Source: Eutrophovita sp913057845 (GTDB lineage Bacteria; Pseudomonadota; Gammaproteobacteria; Burkholderiales; Eutrophovitaceae). From it: DNA of 56,278 nucleotides. The translations under genes were made by a program, and so were the position numbers. Under the pieces are notes generated by a model that was not told the origin of the DNA, ran no database searches, and saw nothing but the letters and a program-made list of their open reading frames with translations. The stretch spans positions 1 through 56,278 of the forward strand of contig CAWUVH010000016.1 in the NCBI GenBank assembly GCA_963925895.1, in the 5' to 3' direction. Below, piece by piece: positions 41,696 to 50,465 of the stretch. The first letter of the stretch is position 1. Each line of letters begins with the position of its first letter.

Positions 41696-43042
41696 ATGAG
41701 AAGCAAGCTAAGCAAAGTAGGTTTAATATCAATCGGCCTGGTAGGCGGTATCTTAGTCAGCCTGCAGTTTTCTGCGATAGCAGATCGAAGCGCGGCGCCC
41801 CTACCCATCGATGAATTAAGAGCATTCACCGAAGTTTATGGTCGGGTAAAAAATGATTACGTTGAGACAGTTGACGATAAAGAACTTATAGAAAAAGCCA
41901 TTAATGGCATGCTGTCTGGCCTCGATCCGCATTCGGCTTTTTTTGACGCCGAAGCCTTTAAAGAAATGCAAGTGGGCACAAAAGGTGAATTTGGAGGCCT
42001 TGGCATCGAAGTCGGCATGGAAGATGGCTTCGTTAAGGTTATCGCTCCAATAGAAGACACCCCAGCTTGGAACGCTGGACTCAAGTCGGGAGATCTCATC
42101 ATCAAACTCGACGATACGAATGTGAAGGGTATGACACTTAACGATGCAGTTAAGTTAATGCGCGGCAAACCAGGTACAGACATTATCCTGACGGTTATTC
42201 GAAAAGGGGAGCCTCAACCTAAAATAATCACGGTTACACGCGATATCATCCAAATCCGGAGCGTCAAATATCGCATGCTCGAAAAAGATTATGCCTATTT
42301 CAGGGTGACGCAGTTTCAGGAGCATACTGGAGAAAAACTCGGTGAAGCGATTGAAAAGCTTTTCTCTGAAAATGAGGGGCCAATGAAAGGAATCGTCTTG
42401 GACCTGCGGGATGACCCTGGAGGCTTACTAACCTCCTCAATTGGCGTGTCTGCTGCGTTTCTTCCAAAAGATAAGCTTGTCGTATACACCGAGGGGCGTA
42501 CCAATGATGCCAGGATGCGCATGTATGCTCGGCCAGAGTTTTACGCGAGAGGACCAAAAGGGGATTATTTAACAAATGTTCCGGAGTCCGCAAAAACAGT
42601 TCCCATGGTCGTGCTTGTGAACGGCGGATCGGCATCGGCTTCTGAGATTGTCGCTGGCGCCCTACAAGATCATAGGCGTGCCGTGATTATGGGCACCCAA
42701 ACTTTTGGCAAGGGATCCGTGCAAACCATCCTACCATTAGGAAACGGCACTGCCATCAAACTAACGACGGCACGCTATTTCACGCCCAGCGGTCAATCAA
42801 TTCAAGCAATAGGAATCACGCCCGATATTATTGTGGAAGATGCTACGATAACTGCCAACAATAATCCCTCTCTTCGAACGAAAGAAGCTGATCTCAAAAA
42901 TCGCTTAGACAACCCACAAGACGATGACGGGGGGACTCCAGAAGCTTTAGAAAGCGATACCAAAGTAGAAGAGAAGCCCGATTATCAACTGAGTCAGGCC
43001 CTAAACTTACTGAAGGGATTGGAAATTTTATCGAACCGTTAA
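41696..43042 (+). CDS. ctpA: Carboxy-terminal processing protease (S41, PDZ)
   Basis: CtpA-type periplasmic serine proteases trim or degrade proteins at C-termini. The 448-residue product has a signal/anchor (about 8-30), a PDZ domain (about 95-180: GGLGIEVGMEDGFVKVIAPIEDTPAWNAGLKSGD), and the S41 catalytic domain with Ser in VNGGSASASEIVAGAL and Lys in GTQTFGKGSVQ. The C-terminal 60 residues are acidic and low in complexity. An AAGGGGT site is a few bases before the ATG. Co-directional with envC, a standard pairing; in other bacteria Ctp proteases control peptidoglycan hydrolases. Confidence 0.95.
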   Translation: MRSKLSKVGLISIGLVGGILVSLQFSAIADRSAAPLPIDELRAFTEVYGRVKNDYVETVDDKELIEKAINGMLSGLDPHSAFFDAEAFKEMQVGTKGEFGGLGIEVGMEDGFVKVIAPIEDTPAWNAGLKSGDLIIKLDDTNVKGMTLNDAVKLMRGKPGTDIILTVIRKGEPQPKIITVTRDIIQIRSVKYRMLEKDYAYFRVTQFQEHTGEKLGEAIEKLFSENEGPMKGIVLDLRDDPGGLLTSSIGVSAAFLPKDKLVVYTEGRTNDARMRMYARPEFYARGPKGDYLTNVPESAKTVPMVVLVNGGSASASEIVAGALQDHRRAVIMGTQTFGKGSVQTILPLGNGTAIKLTTARYFTPSGQSIQAIGITPDIIVEDATITANNNPSLRTKEADLKNRLDNPQDDDGGTPEALESDTKVEEKPDYQLSQALNLLKGLEILSNR

Positions 43043-43070
43043 GCACTCACGAGTAAATACTGAGTAAGCC

Positions 43071-43101
43071 CCTCATCCCTGCGTACATCGCAGGGATGAG
43101 G
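43071..43101. repeat. Perfect 13-bp stem-loop between ctpA and moeB
   Basis: 43071-43083 (CCTCATCCCTGCG) is the exact reverse complement of 43089-43101, with a TACAT loop. It begins 28 bases after the ctpA stop and ends 30 bases before moeB. No T-run follows on the plus strand, so it is more likely an mRNA-stabilising or factor-dependent structure than an intrinsic terminator. Confidence 0.8.
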
Positions 43102-43130
43102 CTACCGGTCGGCGATACCAAAAAATCAAT

Positions 43131-43877
43131 ATGAACGACGACCAACTACTTAGATATAGTCGCCACATTCTTCTGCCAGAAATCGGCATCGAGGGTCAAG
43201 ATTTAATCCGACAGAGTCGGATCTTAATTATTGGCGCGGGGGGCTTAGGTTCACCCGCAGCCTTATTCCTCGCATCTAGCGGGGTTGGCTCAATCACGAT
43301 TTGTGACGGAGACACGGTTGACCTCACTAACCTTCAGCGCCAGATTATCCATACAACCGCATCTATTGGTATGCTTAAAGTGGAGTCTGCCAAGCGCTCC
43401 ATCAAGGCCATTAATCCAAACGTCCATGTCAATGCAATAACGCTCCGCACTTCGGGGCCCCTGCTCGAGCGACTAGTATCTGAAGCATCAGTTATTTTAG
43501 ATTGTTCCGACAACTTTGAGACTCGACACGCAGTGAACAAGGCTTCTGTTAAGTTTAAGAAGCCTTTGGTTTCCGGTGCCGCCATCAAATTTGATGGGCA
43601 ACTTGCCGTTTTTGATCCCCGGCATCCTGACAGCCCGTGTTACCAGTGTTTATTCCCCGAAGAAAACGAATTCGAGGAAACTCGATGTGCTGTGATGGGC
43701 GTTTTCGCACCATTAGTGGGGATTATTGGCACAGCACAGGCTTCCGAGACGCTTAAGTTATTAGCAAACATCGGCCGACCAGCAACGGGGAAGCTGATAT
43801 TATTTGATGCGCTAGAAATGGAATGGCGCTCCATCAAGTTAAACAAGGATCCAAGCTGCTCCGTTTGCAGCATATAA
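43131..43877 (+). CDS. moeB: MoeB/ThiF-family adenylyltransferase
   Basis: E1-like enzymes of this family adenylate the C-terminal Gly-Gly of a sulfur carrier (MoaD for molybdopterin, ThiS for thiamine). The 248-residue product has the ATP loop IIGAGGLGSPAALFLASSGVG, DLTNLQRQIIH, the Asp in LDCSDNFETRHAVN, and zinc cysteine pairs CYQC and CSVC. Sequence alone does not separate MoeB from ThiF; I use moeB because this is the symbol usually given at this gpmA-ctpA locus. No rhodanese domain is fused. Confidence 0.88.
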   Translation: MNDDQLLRYSRHILLPEIGIEGQDLIRQSRILIIGAGGLGSPAALFLASSGVGSITICDGDTVDLTNLQRQIIHTTASIGMLKVESAKRSIKAINPNVHVNAITLRTSGPLLERLVSEASVILDCSDNFETRHAVNKASVKFKKPLVSGAAIKFDGQLAVFDPRHPDSPCYQCLFPEENEFEETRCAVMGVFAPLVGIIGTAQASETLKLLANIGRPATGKLILFDALEMEWRSIKLNKDPSCSVCSI

Positions 43878-43913
43878 AACTCGACCTAGGAGAGCGCAAC
43901 AAAACTTAAGGTA

Positions 43914-44492
43914 TCAAACCTCTCCCAGCAGCATCCTTATCTGAACGTCGCTGTGGGTCGTTGGGTCTTTGGTATAGCGGCTCTTTGCAAATTGATGCCA
44001 TCGACCTATCACGTATGCCATGATTTGATTACCCTTCGGTTCTATTTCCAGCGCAGAAATCATACCACCTTGATTAATTGCGAATCGCAGTGACTGCTTA
44101 ATCGAGGACTCTAATCGATCGTGCAAGCGATTAATACGGTCTTGTAACCTGTCATTTTCGTGGACCAAAGCGTCACCAATTAAGACACGAGTCATCCCGG
44201 GATTTTTCTTAGCAAAACTCAACAGGACATTAACCATTGACGATACTTGCTTTAATCCACCTTCCTCAGATTCAGAAATTTTATTGACCAATCCAAAAAT
44301 AGTTTGCTCAATGAACTCAATCAATCCTTCATACATTTGAGCCTTACTCGCAAAATGCCGATACAAGGCGGCCTCAGACACCTCAAGCCGCGCTGCCAAC
44401 AAAGCTGTGGTTATCTTTTTACAGTTAGGGTCCTCCAACATCTGAGCTAATTGCTGGAGAATCTGTAGTTTTCGGTCGGCAACTCTAGGCAT
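43914..44492 (-). CDS. slmA: SlmA-type nucleoid occlusion factor (TetR family)
   Basis: SlmA binds chromosomal sites and stops FtsZ assembly over the nucleoid. The 192-residue TetR-fold protein has the N-terminal helix-turn-helix ITTALLAARLEVSEAALYRHFASKAQMYEGLIEFIEQ, closely resembling SlmA. The C-terminal part (IGRWHQFAKSRYTKDPT) also fits. Location argB-HAD-slmA is the betaproteobacterial norm. A general TetR repressor is the alternative. A 13-bp palindrome lies upstream. Confidence 0.88.
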   Translation of the reverse strand: MPRVADRKLQILQQLAQMLEDPNCKKITTALLAARLEVSEAALYRHFASKAQMYEGLIEFIEQTIFGLVNKISESEEGGLKQVSSMVNVLLSFAKKNPGMTRVLIGDALVHENDRLQDRINRLHDRLESSIKQSLRFAINQGGMISALEIEPKGNQIMAYVIGRWHQFAKSRYTKDPTTHSDVQIRMLLGEV

Positions 44493-44527
44493 CGGCGAGA
44501 AAAATAATGTTTTGATTAACTTCAGTA

Positions 44528-44540
44528 AGTAATAATTACT
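44528..44540. promoter_or_regulatory. 13-bp palindrome upstream of slmA
   Basis: AGTAAT-A-ATTACT is a perfect inverted repeat with a single central base, 36 bases before the slmA start codon. TetR-family regulators often bind such sites at their own promoter. It does not match the published SlmA chromosomal consensus (GTGAGTACTCAC), so self-binding is only a guess; AT-rich palindromes also arise by chance. Confidence 0.35.
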
Positions 44541-44603
44541 AGCAACACATTAACATACACATCCAAGACGATTATGTCAGCACCTTAGCGCCTGTGCGGA
44601 CAC

Positions 44604-45260
44604 CTAATACAACCGCCTTACCCTGGCATCTACCCAATTAGGTTGATGTAACTCGGGCGTCACCCAAATTGTCTTCATCCCCAGTCGGCGCGCTGAAAAT
44701 AAGTTACTTAAAGAATCCTCAACCATCACACACCTTGAAGCTTCAAGCCTGTGTGTTTTCAGTAATTTGCGATAACCAATCATAGAGGGTTTTGGGTTCA
44801 TATTCGTTGACTCTATTGAAAAGGCATCGGCCAGCAAGTGCCGAATTCCTAACAATCTCAACATTTGCTCAAGGTACGCCGATGGAGAGTTAGAGAATAC
44901 AATTTTCTTCCCCGACATTTGCCTAAATAATCTTATCAACCTAGAAGAACGGGAAGCAAAGCTATCCAATTCTCCAATATCGTGAGTTTTTTTAAGAAAA
45001 TCTTTTGAGTCAACAGCGTGATGACGCACCAAGCCCGTCAGCGTTGCTCCATATCTATCCCAGTAGAGCTTACGTAAGCGATTAGCCTCATTCCTCTCCA
45101 CACACAAATGATCCTCAATGTACTGAGTCATTTTTTCGTTAATGAGTGGAAATATTTCCCTTCCCGAAGCGAACAAAGTGTTATCAAAATCAAAAATCCA
45201 GGCAGCCGGTTTGATCTCGGATTGCTGTATCTGGCGGCATGCCTCAGCGAGAAACTTCAC
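44604..45260 (-). CDS. HAD-family pyrimidine 5'-nucleotidase-like phosphatase
   Basis: A 218-residue haloacid-dehalogenase phosphatase. Motif I is WIFDFDNTLFAS, motif II is VFSNSPSAYLEQML, the Lys of motif III lies in NMNPKPSMIGYRKLL, and motif IV is VMVEDSLSNL. The cap segment LYWDRYGATLTGLVRHH matches the pyrimidine 5'-nucleotidase (SDT1/YrfG-like) subgroup. It starts 1 base after the argB stop, the usual partner. Confidence 0.9.
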   Translation of the reverse strand: MKFLAEACRQIQQSEIKPAAWIFDFDNTLFASGREIFPLINEKMTQYIEDHLCVERNEANRLRKLYWDRYGATLTGLVRHHAVDSKDFLKKTHDIGELDSFASRSSRLIRLFRQMSGKKIVFSNSPSAYLEQMLRLLGIRHLLADAFSIESTNMNPKPSMIGYRKLLKTHRLEASRCVMVEDSLSNLFSARRLGMKTIWVTPELHQPNWVDARVRRLY

Positions 45261-45261
45261 T

Positions 45262-46140
45262 CTAGCGACTGCGAATCAACGTCCCAACACCTTGGTCGGT
45301 GAGCACTTCCAGCAATACTGCATTTTCCACTCGACCATCGATAATATGCACACTATTCACGCCGCTCCTGGCCGCATCAAGTGCCGATGAGATCTTAGGC
45401 AGCATGCCTCCGAAAACCGTTCCATCTTCAATAAGGCGATCGATGTCGCCTGGGGTAACGCCCGTTAATAACTGTTCATTCTTATCAAGGATGCCAGCCG
45501 TATTAGTCATCAATATTAATTTTTCTGCGTTAAGTACCGTCGCTAACTTCCCGGCCACAAGATCAGCGTTGATGTTATACGCTTGCCCATCTTCTCCGTA
45601 ACCGATCGGCGCCACCACGGGAATAAACCCCTCCATTTCTAATGTGGAAATAACTCGCGGATCCACCGAATCCACCTCGCCGACCTGTCCTAAATCCAGC
45701 GGCTCTCCATTAGCGACCATCTGAAGTTTTCTAGCTCGAATAAGACCACCGTCCCGACCAGTCAAACCCACGGCCAGACCACCAGCATTATTGATCAAGC
45801 TAACAATGTCTTTATTGACGTGAGCCCCAAGGACCATCTCAACTATATCCATGGTCTCTTTATCCGTAACCCTCATACCTTGGATAAATGTTCCCTCTTT
45901 GCCAAGGCGAGCCAACATGTCATTAATCTGCGGACCACCACCATGGACAATTACCGGATGCATGCCAACAAGCTTCAACAGAACTACGTCTCGCGCAAAA
46001 GATCGTTTTAATTTGTCATCAACCATCGCGTTGCCACCGTACTTGATGACAATAGTTTTTTTATGAAAACGCTTTATGTACGGCAGAGCCTCTGCCAATA
46101 TTTGAGCCTTCTTGTGCGCCTCACCAGTATTTAGCGACAT
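45262..46140 (-). CDS. argB: N-acetylglutamate kinase
   Basis: ArgB phosphorylates N-acetylglutamate in arginine synthesis. The amino-acid kinase features are all present in 292 residues: IVIKYGGNAM, VHGGGPQIN, INADLVAGKLATVLNAEKLILMTNTAGI, and GGMLPKISSALDAA. The N-terminal helix (AHKKAQILAEALPYIKRFHKKT) is the type found in arginine-regulated hexameric enzymes. It faces the PBP5-like gene across a 131-base divergent gap. Confidence 0.97.
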   Translation of the reverse strand: MSLNTGEAHKKAQILAEALPYIKRFHKKTIVIKYGGNAMVDDKLKRSFARDVVLLKLVGMHPVIVHGGGPQINDMLARLGKEGTFIQGMRVTDKETMDIVEMVLGAHVNKDIVSLINNAGGLAVGLTGRDGGLIRARKLQMVANGEPLDLGQVGEVDSVDPRVISTLEMEGFIPVVAPIGYGEDGQAYNINADLVAGKLATVLNAEKLILMTNTAGILDKNEQLLTGVTPGDIDRLIEDGTVFGGMLPKISSALDAARSGVNSVHIIDGRVENAVLLEVLTDQGVGTLIRSR

Positions 46141-46271
46141 TATTAGGATTCCTGTTTAAATGACTTTTCGTGACGATCTAATTTTAACCGACTTGGCGTC
46201 TTTCGAACTAATGCCCACTATTACGTTACTTACCCGTTTAAAATAACGCACTTTTAAGACAAATATTATCT

Positions 46272-47423
46272 ATGCGCATGAATAGTAGACGTTTTTTCTT
46301 ATTGCTGTTGTGCTTACTCACGCCGATTATGGTGTTCGCCAAACCGGATGAAAATTTAAGCTCCACGGCTCAAATGTACATCCTAGGCGACCTGTCGAGC
46401 GGGATCATCATCAGCGAGAAGAACGCATCTCGAACCATTGCCCCTGGGCCTTTGACGAAGCTGATGACGTTATATGTCATTTTCTCCGCCCTCGAGTCTG
46501 GAGACATTCGTCTTAACGACAAAATAAAAATATCCAAAATTGCTTCTAACGCGCCCGGGTTGCGCATGTTCCTGTCCGAAGGGGATCGAGTCAAAGTCGA
46601 GGACCTCATCAAAGCCATAGTCATCTATGGCGCTAACGACGCAATAATGGCACTTATTGAAGAAGTTTCGGGTGCCGAAGCTGAATTCGTGGCGACAATG
46701 AACAACAAAGCAAAGTCAATTGGTTTAACGACTTCGCGCTTCGACGATGCTATTGGCCAAGCGGTAAATAATCGCAGCACTACCGTATCGGATTTATATC
46801 AGCTATCTGCCGCCATCATTACAGACTTTCCGCAGTATTACCCCTACTTCAAATTACAAAAACATGAATGGCAAAGCATTACCCAATACAGCCCCAATAC
46901 TTTACTGGATAGAGATCCACACAATGACGGGCTCATACTCGGAAAAATACACGGCATCGGACTGCTTGGCTCTATTTCCAGCGATCGAAATGGACGTCGG
47001 ATACTGGTAGTGCTGGGTGGCGTAAAGCCTGACCGCACTTTTTCTGCAGAGGCTCAAAGCCTGATAAATCACGGCTTTGAGGCATCTGAAACGATCCTTC
47101 TGTTTAAGTCGAACACGCCTCTTGCTCAAGTCGCCATAGCCCAAGGAATAGATGAAATTATCAGCATCGGATCCTTCAAAGACATATTCGTTACAATTCC
47201 TAGAGATACGAAGGAAAGCCTAAAAGTGCACGTCGAAAGTATTCAACCTCTCATCGCTCCCATTGAATATGGGGATATTGTTGCCAAACTTATCGTACGA
47301 TTGGGAGAGGGAACAATCTTAACTACAGATCTCATCGCCCTAAAAGAAGTACAACAAGCAGGAATTTTAGCTAGGGGTTGGAAAGGGTTAAAATCTTTTG
47401 TACTGCAATTAATAGGGTCCTAA
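46272..47423 (+). CDS. PBP5/DacA-family protein with all catalytic motifs lost
   Basis: The 383-residue protein aligns by eye along its whole length with D-alanyl-D-alanine carboxypeptidases and occupies the normal dac position before DUF493-lipB-lipA. It has a signal peptide (about 1-23), the peptidase-fold domain, and an intact PBP5-type C-terminal beta domain with a terminal amphipathic helix (RGWKGLKSFVLQLIG). However, SxxK is PLTK (residues 60-63, Pro codon 46449-46451), SxN is GAN (120-122) and KTG is ILG (222-224). Neighbouring framework residues are kept (YGANDA; NDGLILG; RRILVVLGG). It cannot acylate beta-lactams or trim pentapeptides by the known mechanism. I infer a binding or scaffold role. 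Confidence 0.85.
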   Translation: MRMNSRRFFLLLLCLLTPIMVFAKPDENLSSTAQMYILGDLSSGIIISEKNASRTIAPGPLTKLMTLYVIFSALESGDIRLNDKIKISKIASNAPGLRMFLSEGDRVKVEDLIKAIVIYGANDAIMALIEEVSGAEAEFVATMNNKAKSIGLTTSRFDDAIGQAVNNRSTTVSDLYQLSAAIITDFPQYYPYFKLQKHEWQSITQYSPNTLLDRDPHNDGLILGKIHGIGLLGSISSDRNGRRILVVLGGVKPDRTFSAEAQSLINHGFEASETILLFKSNTPLAQVAIAQGIDEIISIGSFKDIFVTIPRDTKESLKVHVESIQPLIAPIEYGDIVAKLIVRLGEGTILTTDLIALKEVQQAGILARGWKGLKSFVLQLIGS

Positions 47424-47464
47424 AACGATCACTAGCCACATAGACTAAAAGAGAACCATCTATC

Positions 47465-47743
47465 ATGAGCTCTCCCCAAACTCAAAAAACAGAGGGTATT
47501 GAATACCCAATCTCATTCCCGATTAAAGTTATAGGAAAAGTAGTACCTCAATTTGAGGAAGAGGTGCTCCAGATTCTTAGGAAACATGCACCCGATGTCG
47601 ATGACCACGAGGTAACCACCAGTATGAGTAAAAATAAAACGTACGTCAGTCTGACATGCACCTTTTGCGCTGAGTCACTGGATCACCTAGAGACCATCTA
47701 TGCCGAACTTAAGGCCAGTCCATCCGTTTCAATTGTTCTTTAG
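47465..47743 (+). CDS. ybeD: DUF493/YbeD-family protein
   Basis: A 92-residue cytosolic protein with the ferredoxin-like ACT-type fold expected for YbeD: IEYPISFPIKVIGK at the start, then KYVSLTCTFCAESLDHLETIYAELKASP-like strand-helix at the end (SLTCTFCAESLDHLETIY). Its place between the dac-type gene and lipB is universal in this group, but its function is not established; a link to lipoate metabolism is inferred from context. Confidence 0.92.
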   Translation: MSSPQTQKTEGIEYPISFPIKVIGKVVPQFEEEVLQILRKHAPDVDDHEVTTSMSKNKTYVSLTCTFCAESLDHLETIYAELKASPSVSIVL

Positions 47744-47782
47744 CTATCCTCTCAGTCAATCTCATTTTGAAATGTTGCAATT

Positions 47783-48394
47783 GTGATTATTAAAAAAATT
47801 GGCTTAATAGATTACGAGGAATCGCTCCGGTGGATGCGTGAATTCACACTTAGACGCGCTCAAAAAGAAGAGGACGAATTATGGGTCGTCGAACATCCTC
47901 CGGTATACACCATGGGACTGAAAACAAGGCCAGAACATATTCCTCAAGTTAGGCAACCTATCCCTTTGGTTCAATCTGATCGCGGAGGACAAATAACCTA
48001 CCACGGCCCCGGTCAAATCATCATGTATGCACTGCTTGACCTTAGAAGATTGAAATTATCCGTTAGAGAAACTGTCAGATTATTGGAACAAACCGTTATT
48101 AATTTGTTATTGTCACTCGGCATTAATGCTATTGGAGACGAAGCACGACCTGGAGTCTACGTTCAAGGAAAAAAAATAGCATCCTTGGGACTAAAAGTTC
48201 GAAACGGATGCTCATATCATGGTGTAGCTTTAAATGTTGATATGGACATTAGCCCGTTTGAGCAGATTAATCCTTGCGGATATGCCAATCTAAGCGTCAC
48301 ACAACTCAAAGACTTGGATGTTAATCTCTCCATTGACGAAATCAGTCAACGGTGGGTTGATCAATTTCTCGTATCGTTTGGAGATAAAATTTAG
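47783..48394 (+). CDS. lipB: Octanoyl-ACP:protein N-octanoyltransferase
   Basis: LipB moves octanoate from acyl carrier protein to lipoyl domains. The catalytic Cys lies in INPCGYANLSVTQL and the Lys in KIASLGLKVRNGCSYHGVALN; the segment QSDRGGQITYHGPGQIIMY is the substrate pocket. The frame begins with GTG at 47783 and gives 203 residues. No strong ribosome site is evident. lipA follows after one base. Confidence 0.96.
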   Translation: MIIKKIGLIDYEESLRWMREFTLRRAQKEEDELWVVEHPPVYTMGLKTRPEHIPQVRQPIPLVQSDRGGQITYHGPGQIIMYALLDLRRLKLSVRETVRLLEQTVINLLLSLGINAIGDEARPGVYVQGKKIASLGLKVRNGCSYHGVALNVDMDISPFEQINPCGYANLSVTQLKDLDVNLSIDEISQRWVDQFLVSFGDKI

Positions 48395-48395
48395 C

Positions 48396-49346
48396 ATGAA
48401 TATGAACACCAAAAAAATTAGAGAAACAGGATTAGAGAAAACCGCAAAAAATCCAATCAAAATAGCACCTACTGATGCGATCAGGAAGCCCGATTGGATA
48501 CGCATCAAGCTTCATACAGGTACCAAATTTCAAGAGGTCAAAAACAAACTCCGGAAAAGCTCCCTACACACCGTGTGCGAGGAGGCGACTTGCCCAAACA
48601 TCGGAGAATGTTTTTCTAAAGGAACGGCTACGTTTATGATTTTGGGAGACCTATGTACCAGAAGGTGTCCATTTTGCGATGTCGCACATGGTCGGCCCAA
48701 TGTCGTTGATGAGGCCGAACCAGGTAGGCTCGCCAGTACCATTAAAGATATGGAACTCAAGTACGTGGTCATCACGAGCGTAGATCGCGATGACCTCAGA
48801 GATGGTGGTGCAGCGCACTTCTCCAACTGCATCAAAGCCATTCGCACTGCCTCGCCAAACATCAAAGTTGAAATACTTACCCCTGACTTTAGAGGTCGCC
48901 TTGACACTGCAATTCGTTTGTTGAGCACCCAGCTACCTGATGTTATGAACCATAATTTAGAGACCGTCCCTCGGCTGTATAAGCAAGCCAGACCTGGAGC
49001 GGACTATCAACACTCTCTTAACTTACTTAAGCAATTTAAAAAAACAAATCCTGGCGTAATCACTAAATCTGGCGTTATGGTTGGGCTCGGCGAAACTGAC
49101 GATGAAATCATCGAAGTCATGCACGACTTAAAAAAACATGAAGTAGACATGGTGACGATTGGGCAGTATTTACAACCAACCAAAGGACACCTACCCGTTG
49201 AGCGTTATGTCCACCCCGATCAATTTCGACGATTCGAACAATTAGGACTCTCAATAGGGTTTAAGCATGTCGCATCTGGGCCATTGGTTCGTTCGTCATA
49301 CCATGCTGACGAACAAGCTAACGCGACTATCGCTCAAGACAACTGA
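48396..49346 (+). CDS. lipA: Lipoyl synthase
   Basis: LipA inserts two sulfurs into octanoyl-lipoyl domains. The auxiliary-cluster cysteines are in CEEATCPNIGEC, the radical SAM triad in CTRRCPFC, and the C-terminal RSSYHADE completes the second cluster site. The frame is open to 48318 inside lipB, but the ATG at 48396, just after the lipB stop and 11 bases from a GGAGA, is right and gives 316 residues. The gene ends tail-to-tail with the next, overlapping it by 20 bases. Confidence 0.97.
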   Translation: MNMNTKKIRETGLEKTAKNPIKIAPTDAIRKPDWIRIKLHTGTKFQEVKNKLRKSSLHTVCEEATCPNIGECFSKGTATFMILGDLCTRRCPFCDVAHGRPNVVDEAEPGRLASTIKDMELKYVVITSVDRDDLRDGGAAHFSNCIKAIRTASPNIKVEILTPDFRGRLDTAIRLLSTQLPDVMNHNLETVPRLYKQARPGADYQHSLNLLKQFKKTNPGVITKSGVMVGLGETDDEIIEVMHDLKKHEVDMVTIGQYLQPTKGHLPVERYVHPDQFRRFEQLGLSIGFKHVASGPLVRSSYHADEQANATIAQDN

Positions 49347-50391
49347 GAATGGCCTGTAACACTCTGCTCGGATCTAACTCCACGAGGCAATCACTCACGC
49401 TATTTACTTGCCGAGAGCAACCCTCTTGAAGGCATGGCACACATAACCCCAAGCCTTGAATCAACGTTACATTACCGACTGTCTGTGAGCCAATCTGAGA
49501 CCAGGCACTCGCACCACCAAAATAACCCTTGGGCCATGGGCCCCAAACCAATGGACTGGAGGGGCCAAAAATTGCAATCGTTGGTATGCCGGTTGCCGAA
49601 GCCATATGTGTGACCGCAGTATCGGTTCCAACATAACAATTCGCAGATCGGATTATTTTTATCAATTCATCAATTGATGTTTGATTTAAAAGATTGAGCA
49701 CCCTCGGATCATCAGCATAAAGTCCCTTTAAAGCGTCAAGAGTTCGCTCATCAAACATCCCCGTAAGGACAATCCCTAGGTCACGCTCAAGACATGCTTC
49801 AATCAAGGATTTCCACTTCGAAAGTGGCCACTCCTTATATTTAAACTTAGGCGTCAAGTGCATCACCACATAACGATTTCTATAAATCCACTGCTTAAAT
49901 AGGACGACTTGTGTCTCTTCTTCAATAAGATGTTTGGAGATCTGAGGCGCTATTTTGGAACTATCCACCAAATCAGCCACAATGTCGTGATACATAACTA
50001 ACGTGTGCCGTCTCGAACCATCAAACTCGACCCACTTATGAAGAGCCCACTTCTTCCAAAAATATTTCTTGTTCGTCGTTAACGTGCCGTACCGTTTTTT
50101 GCCCATCAACCACGCATACAAAACGGGCCTATCACCTGGTAACAGCGAAATGGCGATATCGTATTTTCGATAATGCTGAACTATCAATCTCAAATGCCCA
50201 ATAACACCGCTTCGCTCTGGGATCAAAATCAAATTGTCAATTTCTGGGTTGGAAAGAACCCCAGCCTCGGTCCCACAAAACACTAATACGTCTAATTGGG
50301 CATTCGGGTAGCGGAGTCTTAACGCGTGAATAACCGATGTTGCTAAAAATACATCTCCTACGCGACGGGTGCATATGACTAATATTTTCAT
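49327..50391 (-). CDS. GT9 heptosyltransferase-type LPS core enzyme
   Basis: A 354-residue glycosyltransferase family 9 protein. The N-terminus LVICTRRVGDVFLATSVIHALRLRYP and the C-terminal nucleotide-sugar region (YVGTDTAVTHMASATGIPTIAIFGPSSPLVWGPWP) are those of heptosyltransferases. The WGPWP pattern and a Cys-rich C-terminus (CVPCLQEGC) are closer to WaaQ (heptosyltransferase III) than to WaaC or WaaF, but I would not fix the acceptor. It acts at the cytoplasmic face on lipid A-core. It overlaps lipA by 20 bases at the 3' ends. Confidence 0.88.
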   Translation of the reverse strand: MKILVICTRRVGDVFLATSVIHALRLRYPNAQLDVLVFCGTEAGVLSNPEIDNLILIPERSGVIGHLRLIVQHYRKYDIAISLLPGDRPVLYAWLMGKKRYGTLTTNKKYFWKKWALHKWVEFDGSRRHTLVMYHDIVADLVDSSKIAPQISKHLIEEETQVVLFKQWIYRNRYVVMHLTPKFKYKEWPLSKWKSLIEACLERDLGIVLTGMFDERTLDALKGLYADDPRVLNLLNQTSIDELIKIIRSANCYVGTDTAVTHMASATGIPTIAIFGPSSPLVWGPWPKGYFGGASAWSQIGSQTVGNVTLIQGLGLCVPCLQEGCSRQVNSVSDCLVELDPSRVLQAILSCLER

Positions 50392-50465
50392 GCGATTTAA
50401 TCCTAAAAAACCGTTATCGCTCGCTAAATAACTTGTTGCTTAAGCAGCAAGGATAACAATCGCTT

